64,000 nt of DNA from Sambucus nigra (lineage: Eukaryota; Streptophyta; Magnoliopsida; Dipsacales; Adoxaceae): positions 255,630,187-255,694,186 of the forward strand of contig OX422214.1 of NCBI GenBank assembly GCA_949130495.1, read 5' to 3'. Below, piece by piece: positions 12,094 through 24,968 of the stretch (position 1 is the first letter of the stretch; the number at the start of each line of letters is the position of its first letter). A model generated the notes under the pieces. That model saw only the letters and a program-made list of their open reading frames with translations, was not told the DNA's origin and did not search any database. A program made the position numbers and the translations under genes.

Positions 12094-13930
12094 ATGGACA
12101 ATTTGTATAATAGGCTACCTATTTTTCATAAGTCTAATTATGCTTATTGGAAAGGTCGAATGAGGTTGGCTTTGAAAGTGATTGACGAGCGTGTCTAGTT
12201 GGTTTGTGAAAGAGGGTGGACATCATCCAATATGACCAATGACGATGTCATAAGTCTTTAACCCTTCACCTCTTGGATGGAGGATGAATTAAATTAGAAT
12301 AATTTTAACTCTCGAAGTTTAAGTGCCATTTTGGAGCCGTCACCCGTGACGAGTTTCGTCGCATCATGATGTGCACTACGTCAAAGGAAGAATGGTACAC
12401 CCTCCATCTCACGCACGAGGGTATCAATGCTATAAAACCTTCTAAGCTATAAAATCTCAACAGGAAATTTGGTACCATTACCATGCCAGAGTCTGAGTCA
12501 TTTTAGGATTTTACGCACAATTGTATGATATTGTCAACTCTAATTTTAATATGAGTGAGAAAATTCTTGGGATGTGCATTATGAAAAATATTTTGCGATC
12601 ACTTTCATCCTGATATTCCTAAGATCCATGTTCTTAACGCATTGGAAATTTTAGATAAGCTTAGGTTAGAAGAACTTGTAGGAGACCTTCAAATTTATGA
12701 TATCTATATGTTTTCCAAAACTGTTAAACCAAAGGAAAAATGGAATTACTTTAAAAGTTCAATATAAAAATAAAGAGGAGGTTTCTTCTGACTCTCAGTA
12801 TAATTTTGATCTCGATGATCTTTCCATTTTTGCAAAAATAATCAAAATTTCTCAAGCTAAGAAAACGAAATACTCCCAAAGAAAACAATGTTTTGAGAAT
12901 GATAAAAAAATTTAAGTCGGGTAAGAAACGTTTTTAGAAAATGAGATGAGATTACCCTAAGAAAGATGAGGAGAGATATTATGAGTGCGAGAGTAAGGGT
13001 CATAAAGATCATTTGTGTGCTACGAGGTTAAATAAACAAGGCAAAGGTAAAGATGCTGTCAATGTCAGGCTTAGTTATAGTGATATCAAGTCCGTGGATT
13101 TTGGGAATAAATCGTCACATGAACGTAACTTCACTGCGTTCATGCCCAGTCGTGCTGGTACTTTCACTATGTCTCATGCCGATGAGGACGGTTCCAAATA
13201 TGATGGACTCAACAATGATTCTAGTCACTCCATAGGGAATGAAGGAGATCAAGTTTTAAGCGAGGGAGAGAGTGATATGAAACGTGCTTACGTCGAGCTT
13301 TATTCCGAGTCTTTTAAAATAAAAAAGAAAAATAAAAGTTTGGCACTTAGGTATGATATTTAAAGAAGGATTTGAGAGAGTTGAAGAGAACGAGTCCTCG
13401 GTGAGAGTGTCTTTGTGGGAGAGAGTAGTTTTGTGGAGAAGGAAATGGTGACTTGACCAACAAAATGGCGAATCTTACGAGAGATCTTCAAGCTGCATTG
13501 GAGACTCGTGAAAAAATTAAATCCCTTTATAAAAACTTGAGAAAGATATCGATGTGACCAGAAATTAAATATCACTGTAGAGAATGCATCGAACAAGGTT
13601 GGAAAGATGATCCTCAATATTTCTTTATACTTTAGAGAGAGACAAGGAATAAGTTACAACGGTGCATCCACTTCCCACTCCACACCTGAACCGGTTCCTA
13701 AATTTATGGTAGATACTTATGGTCATAAAACTAAACCACAAAATAAAGCTTAACCTATACGATCAAACCAATGTTGACCCAAACAATTCTATGTTTGTTG
13801 CAAAAGAAGATGTCACCATATGGAATTTTTCTACAAGTTAGACTAAACGTACACATACTCCTCTGCACCTCTATATTGATATTGCTAGTCTTAGAGCAAG
13901 TTGAGTAGTTGCAACTTCTCAAATCTTAAT
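12094..13930 (+). pseudogene. Sirevirus-like gag of element 2
   Basis: Opens with MDNLYNRLPIFHKSNYAYWK followed by GRMRLALKVIDERV, the start of the copia DUF4219/UBN2-type Gag. A partial FEELR/NLGE-type region follows with stops. A CCHC knuckle YYECESKGHKDHLC lies near 12978. The acidic, coiled-coil-prone region (open at 13013-13363) includes YVELYSESFKIKKKNKSL. A second Cys/His motif near 13793 reads FYVCCKRRCHHMEFFYKL. Homologous Gags occur in elements 3 and 4. Frameshifts and stops break it at several points. Confidence 0.8.
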
Positions 13931-14036
13931 GGACGAATTTCAAAGGATGTATATGACTTTTGAGAACACTTCTAATGCTACGACTGGAGCCAACAATGAT
14001 AAAGGTAAACAAAAGGTTACCTCCACCTAGGTACCT

Positions 14037-16055
14037 ATGCAAGGCGACAAAGACCTTGTTGTTCATGTTGCTCTTAAGGTTCAAAATACTTCCAAATGGT
14101 ATATTGATAGTGGGTGCTCTAGGCACATGATTGGTGACAAGTCATATTTTACCAACCTTATGGATCACAAGAAAGGCAAAGTCACTCTTGGAGATGGGAG
14201 TTGGTATAGTATTTTAGGATGTTGTTGCTTTCAAATACTAATATTTCCTAAATTATATAATGTATTGTATGTCTAAGTTTTGAAAGAAAACTTGATTAGC
14301 ATATGACAACCTTGCGATGCAAACTTTTCGATAAAGTTTGACCGATCCAAGTGTAACGTGTATGATCAATCCAATGAACTATTACTTTGAAAAATGAGGA
14401 CATAAGATAATTAGTATGGGATCATTATCCTCATTTGAATGCAATAATGCTATGGTCTCCTCTATGGATCTTTGGCATTAATGACTGGGTCATGTAAACA
14501 TTAGAGATATTGAGAGATATGTAAAGAAGGACCTAGTTCGTGGCTTTCCAATACTTGGAAAACCAACTTCCATGGTTTGTGGTCCTTATCAACAAGGAAA
14601 GCAAATCCAAAGTCCTCATAGTAAGTTGAATACTACCCCCATAATCTCCCGAAGATTTAGTAAGGCTAGTAGCTTGACCCCTCTGATGTAGGGCCTCTAT
14701 TTCTGACGTTTTAAAGGAAAAGTGTAAGGTCTTTTTCATATATTTCATCTAAGGGCTAGAGAATCTCTTTCTTAGGACACCACTTCTCGTGTGCTGGAGT
14801 TAATACATATGGGTCTTATTGATCCTAATCGCATGACGAGCTTAGGTAGTAAGAGATAAGTTCTTGTGATGGTCAATGACTTTTCAAGTACTCTATTATG
14901 AGGTTTATTTAAGAAAAGTATAATATGATTGAGTTCCTAAAAACACAGTGTCAAGTCCTATAAAACCAACATGGTTTCACTATTACTCTTATGCATAGTG
15001 ACAATAATGCTGAATTTAAAGAAGAAAGAGTGGATAACTATTATGATGGAGTGGGCATCAAATACGAGTTTTTGATCGTTCGTACTACTCAACAAAATGG
15101 GATAGTTGAGAGGAACAATCTGACGATACAAGAGATGGATAGATGATTCTTGAGAGAAATGTTCCCAAACATTTTTGGGTAGAGGCGATGAGTACTGAAT
15201 GCCATATGGTGAATATGGTATATTTTCTTCCACACACACTATATGAGTTGTGGACAGGGAAGAAACCCAACCTATCGTAATTTCGTGACTTGAAGGGAAC
15301 TTGCTATATTTGTAGAGATAGAGAGCACTTAGGAAAGTTATACTCCCAAAGCGACGAGGGGATATTTTTATATTATTCATCATCTAATAGGGTTTATCGG
15401 GTGTTTAACCTTACAAGCTCTAAGGTTATGGAGACAATAAACATCATGATTAGAAACAATGAGCCACTAGCATCTATTGACTCTAGCCCTGAGTATGAGG
15501 ATGACGCACCCCTTGGTGATTATCCTATCATTCTTCATACTACCTTAGTGGACCCCACTCCTAATTTAGAGGATCCACCCTTTTGGGTTCGAAAGAGTCA
15601 TGACCCCTCTGATATACTTGGTGATCCCACACAAGGTGTTAAGGCTCACACTTAACTTAGGAATGTTGTTAAGTAGTTTTATTACACCTCCTTAATCGAG
15701 CCCAAGAATGTGAAAGAAGCTCTCAAGGACGAGCATTAGATATTAGCTATGCAAGAAGATTTGATTCATTTTTGAAACAATAATGCCCAGGAGTTAGTCC
15801 CCAACATAGCGAGACAAATGTCATTGGTACCAAATGGATTTACAAGAATAAGATGGATGAAAATGGTATTCTAGTATGCAATAAATCTAGGTTGTTTGCT
15901 CAAGGACACACAGATTGAGGGCGTAGACATTGATGATATATTCACTCCTACTGCTAGGCTTCAGTCCATCCTCTTACTACTCACCATAACATGTCATCTA
16001 CGTTTCAAGTTATATTCAGTGAATGTCAAGAGTCATTTTCTTATTAGAATTCTAT
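14037..16055 (+). pseudogene. Element 2 pol, part 1 (PR, INT, start of RT)
   Basis: Protease is clear at 14094-14276, with WYIDSGCSRHMIGDKSYF and an intact DSG. The GAG-pre-integrase zone near 14480-14610 keeps LGHVNIRDIERYVKKDLV with one His codon lost. Integrase follows to about 15300 with SDNNAEFKEE and TTQQNGIVERNN. A linker open at 15290-15655 precedes RT, which starts near 15690 with KEALKDEH, AMQEDL and DIDDIFTPTARLQSI. RT stops at 16055, where the CACTA terminal repeat begins, and continues at 37656. There are frameshifts throughout. Confidence 0.85.
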
Positions 16056-16074
16056 CACTACACTAAAATAAGTG
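16056..16074 (+). repeat. CACTA terminal inverted repeat (3' end of element)
   Basis: CACTACACTAAAATAAGTG. The reverse complement of 37637-37655 is CACTATAACAAAATAAGTG, a 16/19 match. Confidence 0.9.
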
Positions 16075-16504
16075 AATGGTCACAAATTCGGGTCGTGACA
16101 AGGCTTTCGGGGCACGGATCCCATCCATGACCAAAAGAAGTGTGACCAAAACTATTGGCCACGAATCTTGTCCCTGATAAAAAATAACAGTTATAAATAG
16201 GAGATTGTGGCAGATAAGGCAAGTTGGTGACCGATAGGAAGTCACAGACCAAATTCGTGACCAACTTTAAAATATAGTCACGAACTAAAGTCGTGACCCA
16301 TAGTCCTTACATCCTTCAATGTGGTCACGGACAAAAGCTGTGACCAACTATTCAACATGGTCATGGACCATAGTCGCGACCCACTTTTACACATGCTTCA
16401 ATTTGATCACGGACCAAATTCGTGACCAAATATGTACTGTGGGAAAAAAGATATAAAATATGGTCACAGTTCAGGTCCATAACAATATTTAAATGAAACA
16501 ATAT
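16075..16504 (+). repeat. CACTA subterminal repeats, left end
   Basis: At least seven imperfect copies of short palindromic units such as gatcacggaccaaattcgtgacc (near 16406-16428), tagtcacgaac...gtcgtgaccc and gtggtcacgga...gctgtgacc. Subterminal repeats of this kind are transposase binding sites in En/Spm elements. Confidence 0.8.
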
Positions 16505-16627
16505 GGGCTTCTTTCAGTCCTATTCCCAAATTGGGAGTCCCATGACTATGTAGATTGCTGCTACGAATTACGTTGTTCACGTGCGAGGTGTCCGTGACAC
16601 TTACGGGGCCTTTTGGGGTCTATTCGT
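16505..16627 (+). repeat. Left remnant of 168-bp tandem repeat array
   Basis: The sequence tcctattcccaaattgggagtccc..., ttacgttgttcacgtgcgaggtgt and ggggccttttggggtctattcg matches the unit repeated at 29047-30184. The array is broken at 16627 by the Tekay-like insertion. Confidence 0.8.
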
Positions 16628-18592
16628 GCTCCTCTTTTGTTTGGGAGTAAACCAGAATGTCATCAATGAAAACAATGACGAACTGGTCTAGGAACTCTCT
16701 GAACACTCTATTCATCAAGTCCATAAACACGGTTGGAGCATTGGTTAACCCAAAAGGCATTACCCGAAACTCGTAGGAACCATATCTTGTTAAGAAAGCA
16801 GTCTTCGAGACGTCCTCTTCCCTGATACGCAACTGATGGTATACCGATCGCAAATCAATCTTTGAGAAGAAAGAAGCTCCTCTCAGCTGGTCAAATAAGT
16901 CATCGATTCGGGGCAACGGATACTTATTCCGTATCGTGACCTTATTCAACTCCCGATAATCTACACACAACCTCAACGATCCATCCCTCTTCTTCACGAA
17001 TAACACAGGGGCACCCCACGGCGAAGTACTCCTCCGTATAAACCCCTGACCCAACAACTGCTCAATCTGATCCCGTAACTCTCTCATCTCAGCTGGAGCC
17101 ATACGGTAAGGTGCGCGGGCAATAGGTCGAGTGCCCGACGTCAAGTCGATCACAAAATCTATATCTTTACTCGGAGGTAGTCCATGTATATCCTGAACTA
17201 CATCGGCAAACTCTCGAACAACCGGAATCGAATCAAGTGGTATCACCACTTCCTTAGAGGTCTCCTCCTCTATATAGTACAAGTGAGTGGACGATCGTCC
17301 CTTAGGACGAGGCATCGCCACTAAAAACATCTCTTGCCCGGGAATGGAAAAGATAATACTCCTACTAAAACAGTCAATCATGGCTCGGTACGCAACTAGC
17401 CAATCCATACGAATAATGGCATCATACTCGGTCATCTCTAATACTAACATATCAGCGGGTAAAGTAAACCTCCCGATCTCTATACCCACACCTCTATAAA
17501 TAAGGGAAACCACGGAACCCCTACTCAACGGTGAATTTACACAAGTAACCGTACTTTCGGCGGTGTCTAACAACCCAATGGTGCGTGAAAATATCATAGC
17601 AATGAAACAATGTGTGGCCCCCCCGTGTCAAACAAAATACGCCTCATAGTCCCCTGAATAGAGAACATACCTTCAATAGCTGGCGGATTCTGTGGGGTTG
17701 CGGCATGCTGAAACTGATACACTCTCCCATACTGAAGCTGTCCCTGCTGAACTGGGGCCGCTAGCACGGGTGGTAGTGATGCCATCTCTGGTGGTGCTGG
17801 GAGGGCGGCGGAAAACATAGGCCTCTGCGGCTCCTGTTGAGCACCCTGCTGCTGCTGCTGCGGGGCCCTGCCCCTATCAGGAAAATCCTGACGTTTGTGG
17901 ACAATCTTACCACAAATGAAACACTTCCCCTGGAAGTTTCCCCCTCGTTGCCCCTACTGACCACGGTCCTCGTGACCGTTACCATTTTTGCCCTGGCCTT
18001 GCTGAAACTATTGTTGACCATTCTGCCCCTGCTGCACTAGAGCTACTCGAAAGGTTGGTAGGGATGGTACCTGAGCTGGTGCTGGGAGAACGATTGTAAA
18101 AAGTGGCCCCTGTGGATCATTACGGGCACCCTGCTGCTGTGGGGCCCTAACACCTTCTGGGCAATCCTAGCGTTTATGGCCATGAGTGTCACACACAAAA
18201 CATCGGCCTCTGAAGTTACTCCCCCTTTGACCCTGCTGCTGTCGGTGTCGGCCTTGCTGACTTGGGATTTTATCCCTCTTTCGAAACTGCTTCATTTTAC
18301 CACGTTGTTGACTAGAACTGACCCGGTCTTGGGTAGTTTCTTGTCAAAATTTCGGGGTCTTCGCACATTTGTCAGCTTTAGTCATATGTATTTGGCTAAC
18401 CCCTCTAGGTCTTTTGCCTCCTTTAAGTTGTATGCTGTGTTCTTGGTATTGTAAAACTGCACTGGTAACTGCTTGTGCCACGATACCTGCTAACTCGGAG
18501 GTTGATATTCTCTCTGGGGATACCTGAGGTGTGAATCGATGTTGCTCGTTGACTCCCCCAACCGTTTTAGCTAGTTCTTCTTGATGATCCAT
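16628..18592 (-). pseudogene. Truncated second Gag-Pol copy of the Tekay-like element
   Basis: Gag starts at 18592 (MDHQEELAKTVGG). It shares all damage of the first copy: no capsid domain, a TAG in the first CCHC knuckle, and a G7 run in the protease (C7 at 17618-17624 on the plus strand). Pol is open on the minus strand at 16620-17597 with [20 protein letters not shown] and [11 protein letters not shown]. It ends a few codons after the YIDD-type box, at the breakpoint into the tandem array. Confidence 0.9.
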
Positions 18593-18766
18593 CTGAAAAT
18601 TTAAGTAATTTGGATGAGTTCATCATTCGTATAAACAATCGCAGAAGCACGAATTTTCCAATTGTAGAGATAAACACAACATTCCTAGTATTAGGGCTCT
18701 ATATCAAAGAAAGCTCAGCGGAAACATAATAAGCCGTATAGATCCTAAAGGACACTAGAACCTGAT

Positions 18767-18778
18767 GCTCTGATACCA
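18767..18778 (-). promoter_or_regulatory. Primer-binding site of truncated Tekay copy
   Basis: Minus strand TGGTATCAGAGC is a perfect initiator tRNA-Met complement, two bases from the LTR end. Confidence 0.85.
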
Positions 18779-18780
18779 CC

Positions 18781-21668
18781 TGTGACACCCCGACTAATTA
18801 AATACCGGGTATCTACTTCTTTATTAAATTAATACAAAATGCCAAGTTGGTTCAGTTAATAGCATCACTGTCGAAAACATTATAATGATTACTAACCACC
18901 TAGTATTTAAAAAGTAAGTTGTCAAATTTTAAATTAAATCTGATTAACAAGCGACAAATGAAATGTAAAAGAATAACATCACCATACACTATAAAGTCTC
19001 AATAAAGTAAACAACAAATAATAATAAGTCCGGGGGAAAAAAGTCCTCACAACAATCCCACAAACTGAAATAAATAAAATAGTGTAACCTAAATTAATTA
19101 CATGACAAAAGTCTGAATAACTGAAATATGAAATGTCTCTAATGGAAGTGGGGGACATTCCCTACAAATGATAAAACTCAACATGGTGTCAAGACTAGAA
19201 AAGAAGCGTCTACTAGCAAGGCCCTATAACTTCCACGACAGCTACAACTCGTCACGTGAATAGAATTCCTACGCATGGTGTCCTTGTGGCTGGGTACCTA
19301 AAAAGGTTTTTACAAAAATAGATTTGAAAGCAAACGGGTCAGAGCCCGAAAGTGAAGAGTATTTTAAAAACAGCAAGTGTTTTAGTAACATTAAAACAAT
19401 GAATGCAAAATACATGTTAGGACGTGCTCTCACATGAAATACTCACCTCTCGACTAATTTATGCACTCCTAACGTACCGTACCCATACACGTGATATCCA
19501 TATCTAACTAAACCGACATAGGTTCTAACCTTTCTACTCGATTCATAATATAAATTCCCAACGTTATCACTTGAAAAGATAGTTTTACTTAAACTCAGAT
19601 TCTCAATTATTAGCAGGACATTTCACAGCAGGTTATCCCTTTTTATCTTTATCAAGACGTTACTACAATTATACTCGCAATTAAACATAACAATTCCTTT
19701 TCCTTTAACCGTATATCATTCACATCATAAATATACAATATACGCACCTCGAGGCTAAGCTGTGGCGCACACATACTCTGCTATCCATCCCGGTACATCA
19801 CGTAGATAAGGATTACAAATTCCGAATCTCTCAGGAATTGTTAGAATAAGCACAACACACAAAAATGGAGGCGAACGTAATTCAACATATCCATGGTCAC
19901 GTACATACCTACGCTCCTTAGTCAGCTGACTTATTAACTCACAAATAAGTCATTCTAGCATTATGTTCTTAAGGTACCAATCTAAATCCGGGCACACAAG
20001 GATTAGATGGCCCTAAGCGAACGTAAACCTCCCGTGATAGCAAGTATGGTAGGTATGTCATACACATAAAATCACATACATATACTAAGCATGCACACAT
20101 CTTAGTAATTACTATAATTTATTAGTGGTATACTTCTCATTCTTATACCAACACACGTGTCCCCGGTTTATACGTATATACATCATCCATTATCCTCACG
20201 TCGTAATTAGTTACTCGCGTCCTAAGCCACAAATATCATTCGGTCCAATTCACTATTTTATAATTTTTTTCTCCTCAATATATCCCAAATCCTCCAACTA
20301 TACCAATTAGTTAACACGGGAAAATTATCTCATCAATTAAACAAGGTTACGGGACACTAGAAATCAAATCAGGACAAAAAGGCCAAACTATCAACTCGTT
20401 AGAAGTCTCGTTCGAACGAGGCTTGTTCGAACGAGAGTTCGTTCGAACGAAGTGGGCATCTAACGAGGTCTCGTTCGAACGAAAGGCTTCGAACGAACAT
20501 TCCACTCGTTAGAAGGCAAACTGTCACCTCGTTAGAAGCTCGTTCGAACGACCTGGGCAGGTCTTCTAACGAGATGCCAATTTCGAGCCCAGAATTTTCT
20601 TATCTCGTTTTTCTCTATTTTCTTCACCTCTAATCCCATATTAAAATAGTCCCAACAGTATTTTAAGGTTTCTAATCCACACTAAACATTCATAGGTCAT
20701 AACTTAACATTTATATAGGGCCAAATCTTCCTAAACATCACCTAATTATCATAACTCCCCAATTTTTCCCAAACCTTATGAACATGAACCCTAGAAATTT
20801 AAAGTCTTCAATTTCCATAATTAAATCCGTTTTTGCAACATAAAAAGTAGTAATTCTTTTATTTCAATCACCCAATAACAATTCTACATGCAAACCTATA
20901 TCAAAATCTGAATTTATAACTCCAATCTCATGGGTTTTTATAAATCTTCCAATACAATGCAATTATATAATTTTCGAATCATGGAAGAAACATTCGCTTG
21001 AAATTAACGTAATTAAACCACTTGCCTCGGATTGTTCTCTGAATTTGCTGTTGAATTGATGAAGGTTGGTCTCTCTCTCTTTCTCTCCCAAGGTTGAAGG
21101 TTGAAGATGGAGGTTAAGGTTTTCTCTTTGGGAACTTTTCTAACTTTTTCCTCTAACTCCCGTTGCCCTCTAATCACCTAAGTGCTGGTAATGGGTTAGT
21201 GGGTCATTAATTTCCTATTTTTAATTCCCAAAATTCGTTGGTCAAAAATCCCAAAATTCCAAAATTACCAAAATACCCTTTTTAGTTACCGGTATGGCCC
21301 AATAATGCCCCGGAACCCAAACTAAACTCTCGGCTAGTGTTCTCTGACTATTTCGACCCTTCCAGACTCATTGGCGCACTCCAAATGACCATAAGGTTGA
21401 TAAAAATAAAATTCACTTTTTAATTTAAATAATTATATTCCTGACGCGACTGTCACGCGCATCCCAACAAAATTTCCCAAATTGTCGTATTTCAATCTCG
21501 TGATAATTTCAATAGTTTCAATATTCATATAACATCATATGTATACACACTATAATAAAATACCAACTCACATCTCGTTAGTATTTTATCCGGATTAATT
21601 GTCAATTAATTCACATTTAATTTAATTAATCCCATAAATAAATATCGATAAAAATGCGGGGTATTACA
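18781..21668 (-). repeat. Tekay LTR, internal copy shared by both internal regions
   Basis: Plus-strand sequence starts TGTGACACCCCG and ends GGGGTATTACA, about 2.89 kb. It pairs with 26161-29046. It serves as 3' LTR of the complete unit and 5' LTR of the truncated unit. It contains a dense palindrome cluster at 20390-20575. Short open frames inside it are not genes. Confidence 0.95.
20400..20575. repeat. Palindrome cluster in Tekay LTR
   Basis: Perfect palindromes CTCGTTCGAACGAG (20407-20420) and TTCGTTCGAACGAA (20438-20451), plus three or more TTCGAAC-centred relatives. Arms CTCGTTAGAAG (20528-20538) and CTTCTAACGAG (20563-20573) are exact inverted repeats enclosing two smaller palindromes, CGTTCGAACG and ACCTGGGCAGGT. 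The other LTR carries the same cluster at about 27779-27953, slightly decayed. Confidence 0.9.
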
Positions 21669-21690
21669 TACTTCCCCCCTAATAACAGAA
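21669..21690 (-). promoter_or_regulatory. Polypurine tract of Tekay element
   Basis: The minus strand reads TTAGGGGGGAAG shortly before the LTR start TGTAATACCCC. It follows the typical GACGAAATTC end-of-pol sequence of chromoviruses. Confidence 0.8.
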
Positions 21691-21710
21691 TTTCGTCCCC
21701 AAATTCGGAA

Positions 21711-22619
21711 CTAGAAAGTACCTGGTAAAAATAATTGTGGATAACGTTCGCACGTCTCATCCTCGCGCTCCCATGTGGACTCCTCGACATTATGATGTCG
21801 CCACTGAACACGTACTAACGGAACTATCTTTGACCGCAGTTTCCGCTCACTTCGATCCAAAATAGCAATCAGCCCCTCCTCGTAGGAGTTATCGGGATGG
21901 AGATCGATGTCCTCCAAAGCAATATGATAATGAGACAAATCATCTCTAAGATATTTCCTTAGCGAGGAAATATGAAACACATCATGAATCTTGTGCAAAT
22001 GCTCCGGTAACCCAAGTCTATATGCAACAGACCAAATCCGCTCGATGATAGGAAATGGTCCCACGTATCTCGGTGCCAACTTCCCTTTCTTCCCAAATCG
22101 CATAATCCCCTTCATAGGAGATACTCTGAGTAAAACCTGGTCCCCCACTTGGAACTCCCTGGAGAACCTCTTCGCATCAGCATAGCTCTTCTGCCGATCT
22201 TGAGTTACCCGAATGCGACTCCGTATCAATTCTATCCTTGCCGAAGTATCCTGAATCACTTCCAGCCCAAGTAGTTTGTTGTCCCCCACCTCCAACCAAC
22301 ATGCTGGGGAACGACAAGGTCTACCGTACAACGCCTCAAATGGAGCCATGCCAATGGTGAACTGGTAGGAGTTGTTGTAAGCAAACTCCACCAGTGGAAG
22401 ATACTTCTCCCATCCACCCCCAAAATCAATGATGCACATACGCAACATGTCCTCCAACATCTGATTTGTACGTTCGGTTTGCCCATCGGTCTGCGGGTGA
22501 TATGCCGTACTCAATCGCAATTCCGTGCCCATGGCCTCCTGAAAACTCTCCCAAAACCGTGAAACAAATATCTTGTCTCGGTCAGATACGATATTTAGGG
22601 GCACACCGTGAAGTCTCAC
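21711..22619 (-). CDS. Integrase C-terminal half with chromodomain-like tail
   Basis: This 302-residue open frame continues the polyprotein after one in-frame stop just upstream, so its Met is not a true start. It holds the second integrase Asp in SDRDKIF and the catalytic Glu in [17 protein letters not shown], then the GPF-type motif ([13 protein letters not shown], read PRYVGPFPI). The C-terminal stretch from residue about 245 ([20 protein letters not shown], then [12 protein letters not shown]) resembles the degenerate chromodomain of Tekay/Del chromoviruses, which tethers the pre-integration complex to heterochromatin. It ends shortly before the polypurine tract. Confidence 0.9.
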   Translation of the reverse strand: MRLHGVPLNIVSDRDKIFVSRFWESFQEAMGTELRLSTAYHPQTDGQTERTNQMLEDMLRMCIIDFGGGWEKYLPLVEFAYNNSYQFTIGMAPFEALYGRPCRSPACWLEVGDNKLLGLEVIQDTSARIELIRSRIRVTQDRQKSYADAKRFSREFQVGDQVLLRVSPMKGIMRFGKKGKLAPRYVGPFPIIERIWSVAYRLGLPEHLHKIHDVFHISSLRKYLRDDLSHYHIALEDIDLHPDNSYEEGLIAILDRSERKLRSKIVPLVRVQWRHHNVEESTWEREDETCERYPQLFLPGTF

Positions 22620-22622
22620 TAT

Positions 22623-24968
22623 TTATGCAATAAAAAGCTGGGCATACTGTCCCGTAGTGTAGTCTGTCCTTACGGGTAGAAAATGAGCAACTTTGGTGAA
22701 CCTGTCTACAATTACCCAAATGGAGTCGTGACCCCTCTGTAACGTGGGTAACCCCGTAATAAAATCTATGGAAATGCTCTCCCACATCCACATCTGGACC
22801 TCTAATGGTTGTAGAAGTCTTGCCGGTCTCTGATGGTCCACATTTACCAGCAGACAAGTGGTGCATTTAGAAACAACCACGTCAATATCTCTCTTCATCC
22901 CGCTCCACCAATACTGTCGTCTCATGTCTTGGTACATTTTGTCCCCACCGGGATGTACCGCGAACCGTGAGCCGTGCGACTCTGCCATCACTTTGTGTCG
23001 CAATTCCTCCCCTTCCGGAACTACCAGTCCGCCATTGAAGCGTAATCCCCCGTCTGAGCTAATGGTATAGGACTCGGCTCCCTCTACTAGTAATCGAACT
23101 ATCTGCTCCTGACAGAACGAGTCATTTGCCTGTGCCTTTACCACCTTCGTGACAATCTGCGGTGTAACAGTCATCACAGACATGAACGATCGGGCCACTG
23201 CATCCTGGTGTCCCAACTCTTTCCACTTTGCCTTCCACACCCCTGCCACCTCATCTACTGGCCTACGGTTCAACGCGTCTGCTACCACGTTAGCCTTCCC
23301 CGGGTGATATTGGATATCGAACTTATAATCCTTCACAAACTCAAGCCACCTCCGTTGCCGCATATTCAACTCCTTCTGCGTGAATAGGTACGGTAGGGAC
23401 TTGTGGTCTGTGAACAATCGAAATTTCTCCCCCAAAAGGTAATGTCTCCAGATCTGAAGGGAAAATACAACTACCGCTAACTCCAAATCATGAGTGGTGT
23501 AATTCTTCTCGTGAGGCTTAAGCTTACGGGAAGCATAAGCTATGGCCTGACTCTCCTGCTGCAATACACCTCCAAGTCCTTGTAAGGATGCATCAATGTA
23601 AACTAGATACTCAACTCCCGATCTCAGCAATGCTAACACGGGTGCTGAGGTCAACTTGTCCTTCAACTCATTGAATGCCAACTGACAGGCATCATTCCAA
23701 ATGAACGGCACACCCTTACGAGTCAGATATGTCAAAGGACCCGCTATCTTTGAGAATCCCCGAATAAACCACCTGTAGTATCCTGCTAAGCCCAAGAAAC
23801 TACGGATCTCAGTCGGTGTCGTGGGCTCTCCCCACTCCCTCACCGCGGATACCTTCCCCGGATCAATAGATATCCCCCAGTCGGAAATAATATGTCCTAA
23901 AAACTGAACCTCCTTCAGCCAAAACCCGCACTTCTCATACGTTGCATACAGCTCGTTCTGACATAGCGTCTGCAAAACCTGCCTCAAATGCTCGACGTGC
24001 TCCTCTCCTGTTTGGGAGTAAACCAGAATGTCATCAATGAAAACAATGACGAACTGGTCTAGGAACTCTCTGAACACTCTATTCATCAAGTCCATAAACA
24101 CGGCTGGAGCTTTGGTCAACCCAAAAGGCATAACCCGAAACTCGTAGGAACCATATCTTGTTAAGAAAGCAGTCTTCGAGAAGTCCTCTTCCCTGATACG
24201 CAACTGATGGTATCCCGATCGCAAATCAATCTTTGAGAAGAAAGAAGCTCCTCTCAGCTGGTCGAAAAAGTCATTGATTCGGGGCAACGAATACTTATGC
24301 CGTATCGTGACCTTATTCAACTCCCGGTAATCTACACACAACCTCAACGATCCATCCCTCTTCTTCACGAATAACACAGGGTCACCCCACGGCGAAGTAC
24401 TCCTCCGTATAAACCACTGACCCAAAAACTGCTCAATCTGATCCCGTAACTCTCTCATCTCAGCTGGAGCCATACGGTAAGGTGCGCGGGCAATAGGTCG
24501 AGTGCCCGGCGTCAAATCGAGCACAAAATCTATCTCTCTAATCGGAGGTAGTCCACGTATATCCTGAAATACATCGGAAAACTCTTGAACAACTAAAATC
24601 GAATCAAGTGGTATCACCACTTCCTTAGAGGGCTCCTCCTCTATATAGTACAAGTGAGTGGATGATCCTCCCTCAGGACGAGGCATCGCCACTAAAAACA
24701 TCTCTTGCTCAGGAATGGCGAAGATAATACTCTTACTAAAACAGTCAATCATGCCTCGGTACGCAACTAGCCAATCCATACCAATTATGACATCATACTC
24801 GGTCATCTTTAATACTAACATATCACCGGGTAAAGTAAACCTCCCGATCTCTATACCCACACCTCTACAAATAAGGGAAACCACGGAACCCCTACTCAAC
24901 GGTGAATTTACACAAGTAACCGTACTCTCGGCGGTGTCTAACAACCCAATGGTGCGTGAAAATCTCAT
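22623..24968 (-). CDS. Tekay Pol: protease tail, RT, RNase H, integrase N-half
   Basis: A 781-residue open frame. It begins in the protease just after a G7 homopolymer that shifts frame. RT spans roughly residues 150-340 with [27 protein letters not shown] and the catalytic FIDDILVYS. RNase H spans about 430-560 with [23 protein letters not shown] and FTDHKSL. Integrase starts at about 690 with an HHCC zinc region ([11 protein letters not shown] and CTTCL) and the first catalytic Asp in SIDFITGLP. The frame ends at a TAA after YAQLFIA, where relatives have a sense codon before IVRLHGVP, and continues in the next open frame. It is nearly intact otherwise, so probably a fairly recent insertion. 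Confidence 0.93.
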   Translation of the reverse strand: MRFSRTIGLLDTAESTVTCVNSPLSRGSVVSLICRGVGIEIGRFTLPGDMLVLKMTEYDVIIGMDWLVAYRGMIDCFSKSIIFAIPEQEMFLVAMPRPEGGSSTHLYYIEEEPSKEVVIPLDSILVVQEFSDVFQDIRGLPPIREIDFVLDLTPGTRPIARAPYRMAPAEMRELRDQIEQFLGQWFIRRSTSPWGDPVLFVKKRDGSLRLCVDYRELNKVTIRHKYSLPRINDFFDQLRGASFFSKIDLRSGYHQLRIREEDFSKTAFLTRYGSYEFRVMPFGLTKAPAVFMDLMNRVFREFLDQFVIVFIDDILVYSQTGEEHVEHLRQVLQTLCQNELYATYEKCGFWLKEVQFLGHIISDWGISIDPGKVSAVREWGEPTTPTEIRSFLGLAGYYRWFIRGFSKIAGPLTYLTRKGVPFIWNDACQLAFNELKDKLTSAPVLALLRSGVEYLVYIDASLQGLGGVLQQESQAIAYASRKLKPHEKNYTTHDLELAVVVFSLQIWRHYLLGEKFRLFTDHKSLPYLFTQKELNMRQRRWLEFVKDYKFDIQYHPGKANVVADALNRRPVDEVAGVWKAKWKELGHQDAVARSFMSVMTVTPQIVTKVVKAQANDSFCQEQIVRLLVEGAESYTISSDGGLRFNGGLVVPEGEELRHKVMAESHGSRFAVHPGGDKMYQDMRRQYWWSGMKRDIDVVVSKCTTCLLVNVDHQRPARLLQPLEVQMWMWESISIDFITGLPTLQRGHDSIWVIVDRFTKVAHFLPVRTDYTTGQYAQLFIA

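Noticed and set aside
17287..18454. Plus-strand open frames at 17287, 17837 and 18176 (and copies at 24658, 25490)
   Set aside because: They are antisense shadows of the GC-richer Tekay gag and pol; the minus-strand frames carry the recognisable motifs.
19000..21600. Open frames of about 60 residues in both Tekay LTRs (20125, 27504, 26995)
   Set aside because: They are poorly conserved in frame between the two LTR copies and lie in non-coding LTR sequence.
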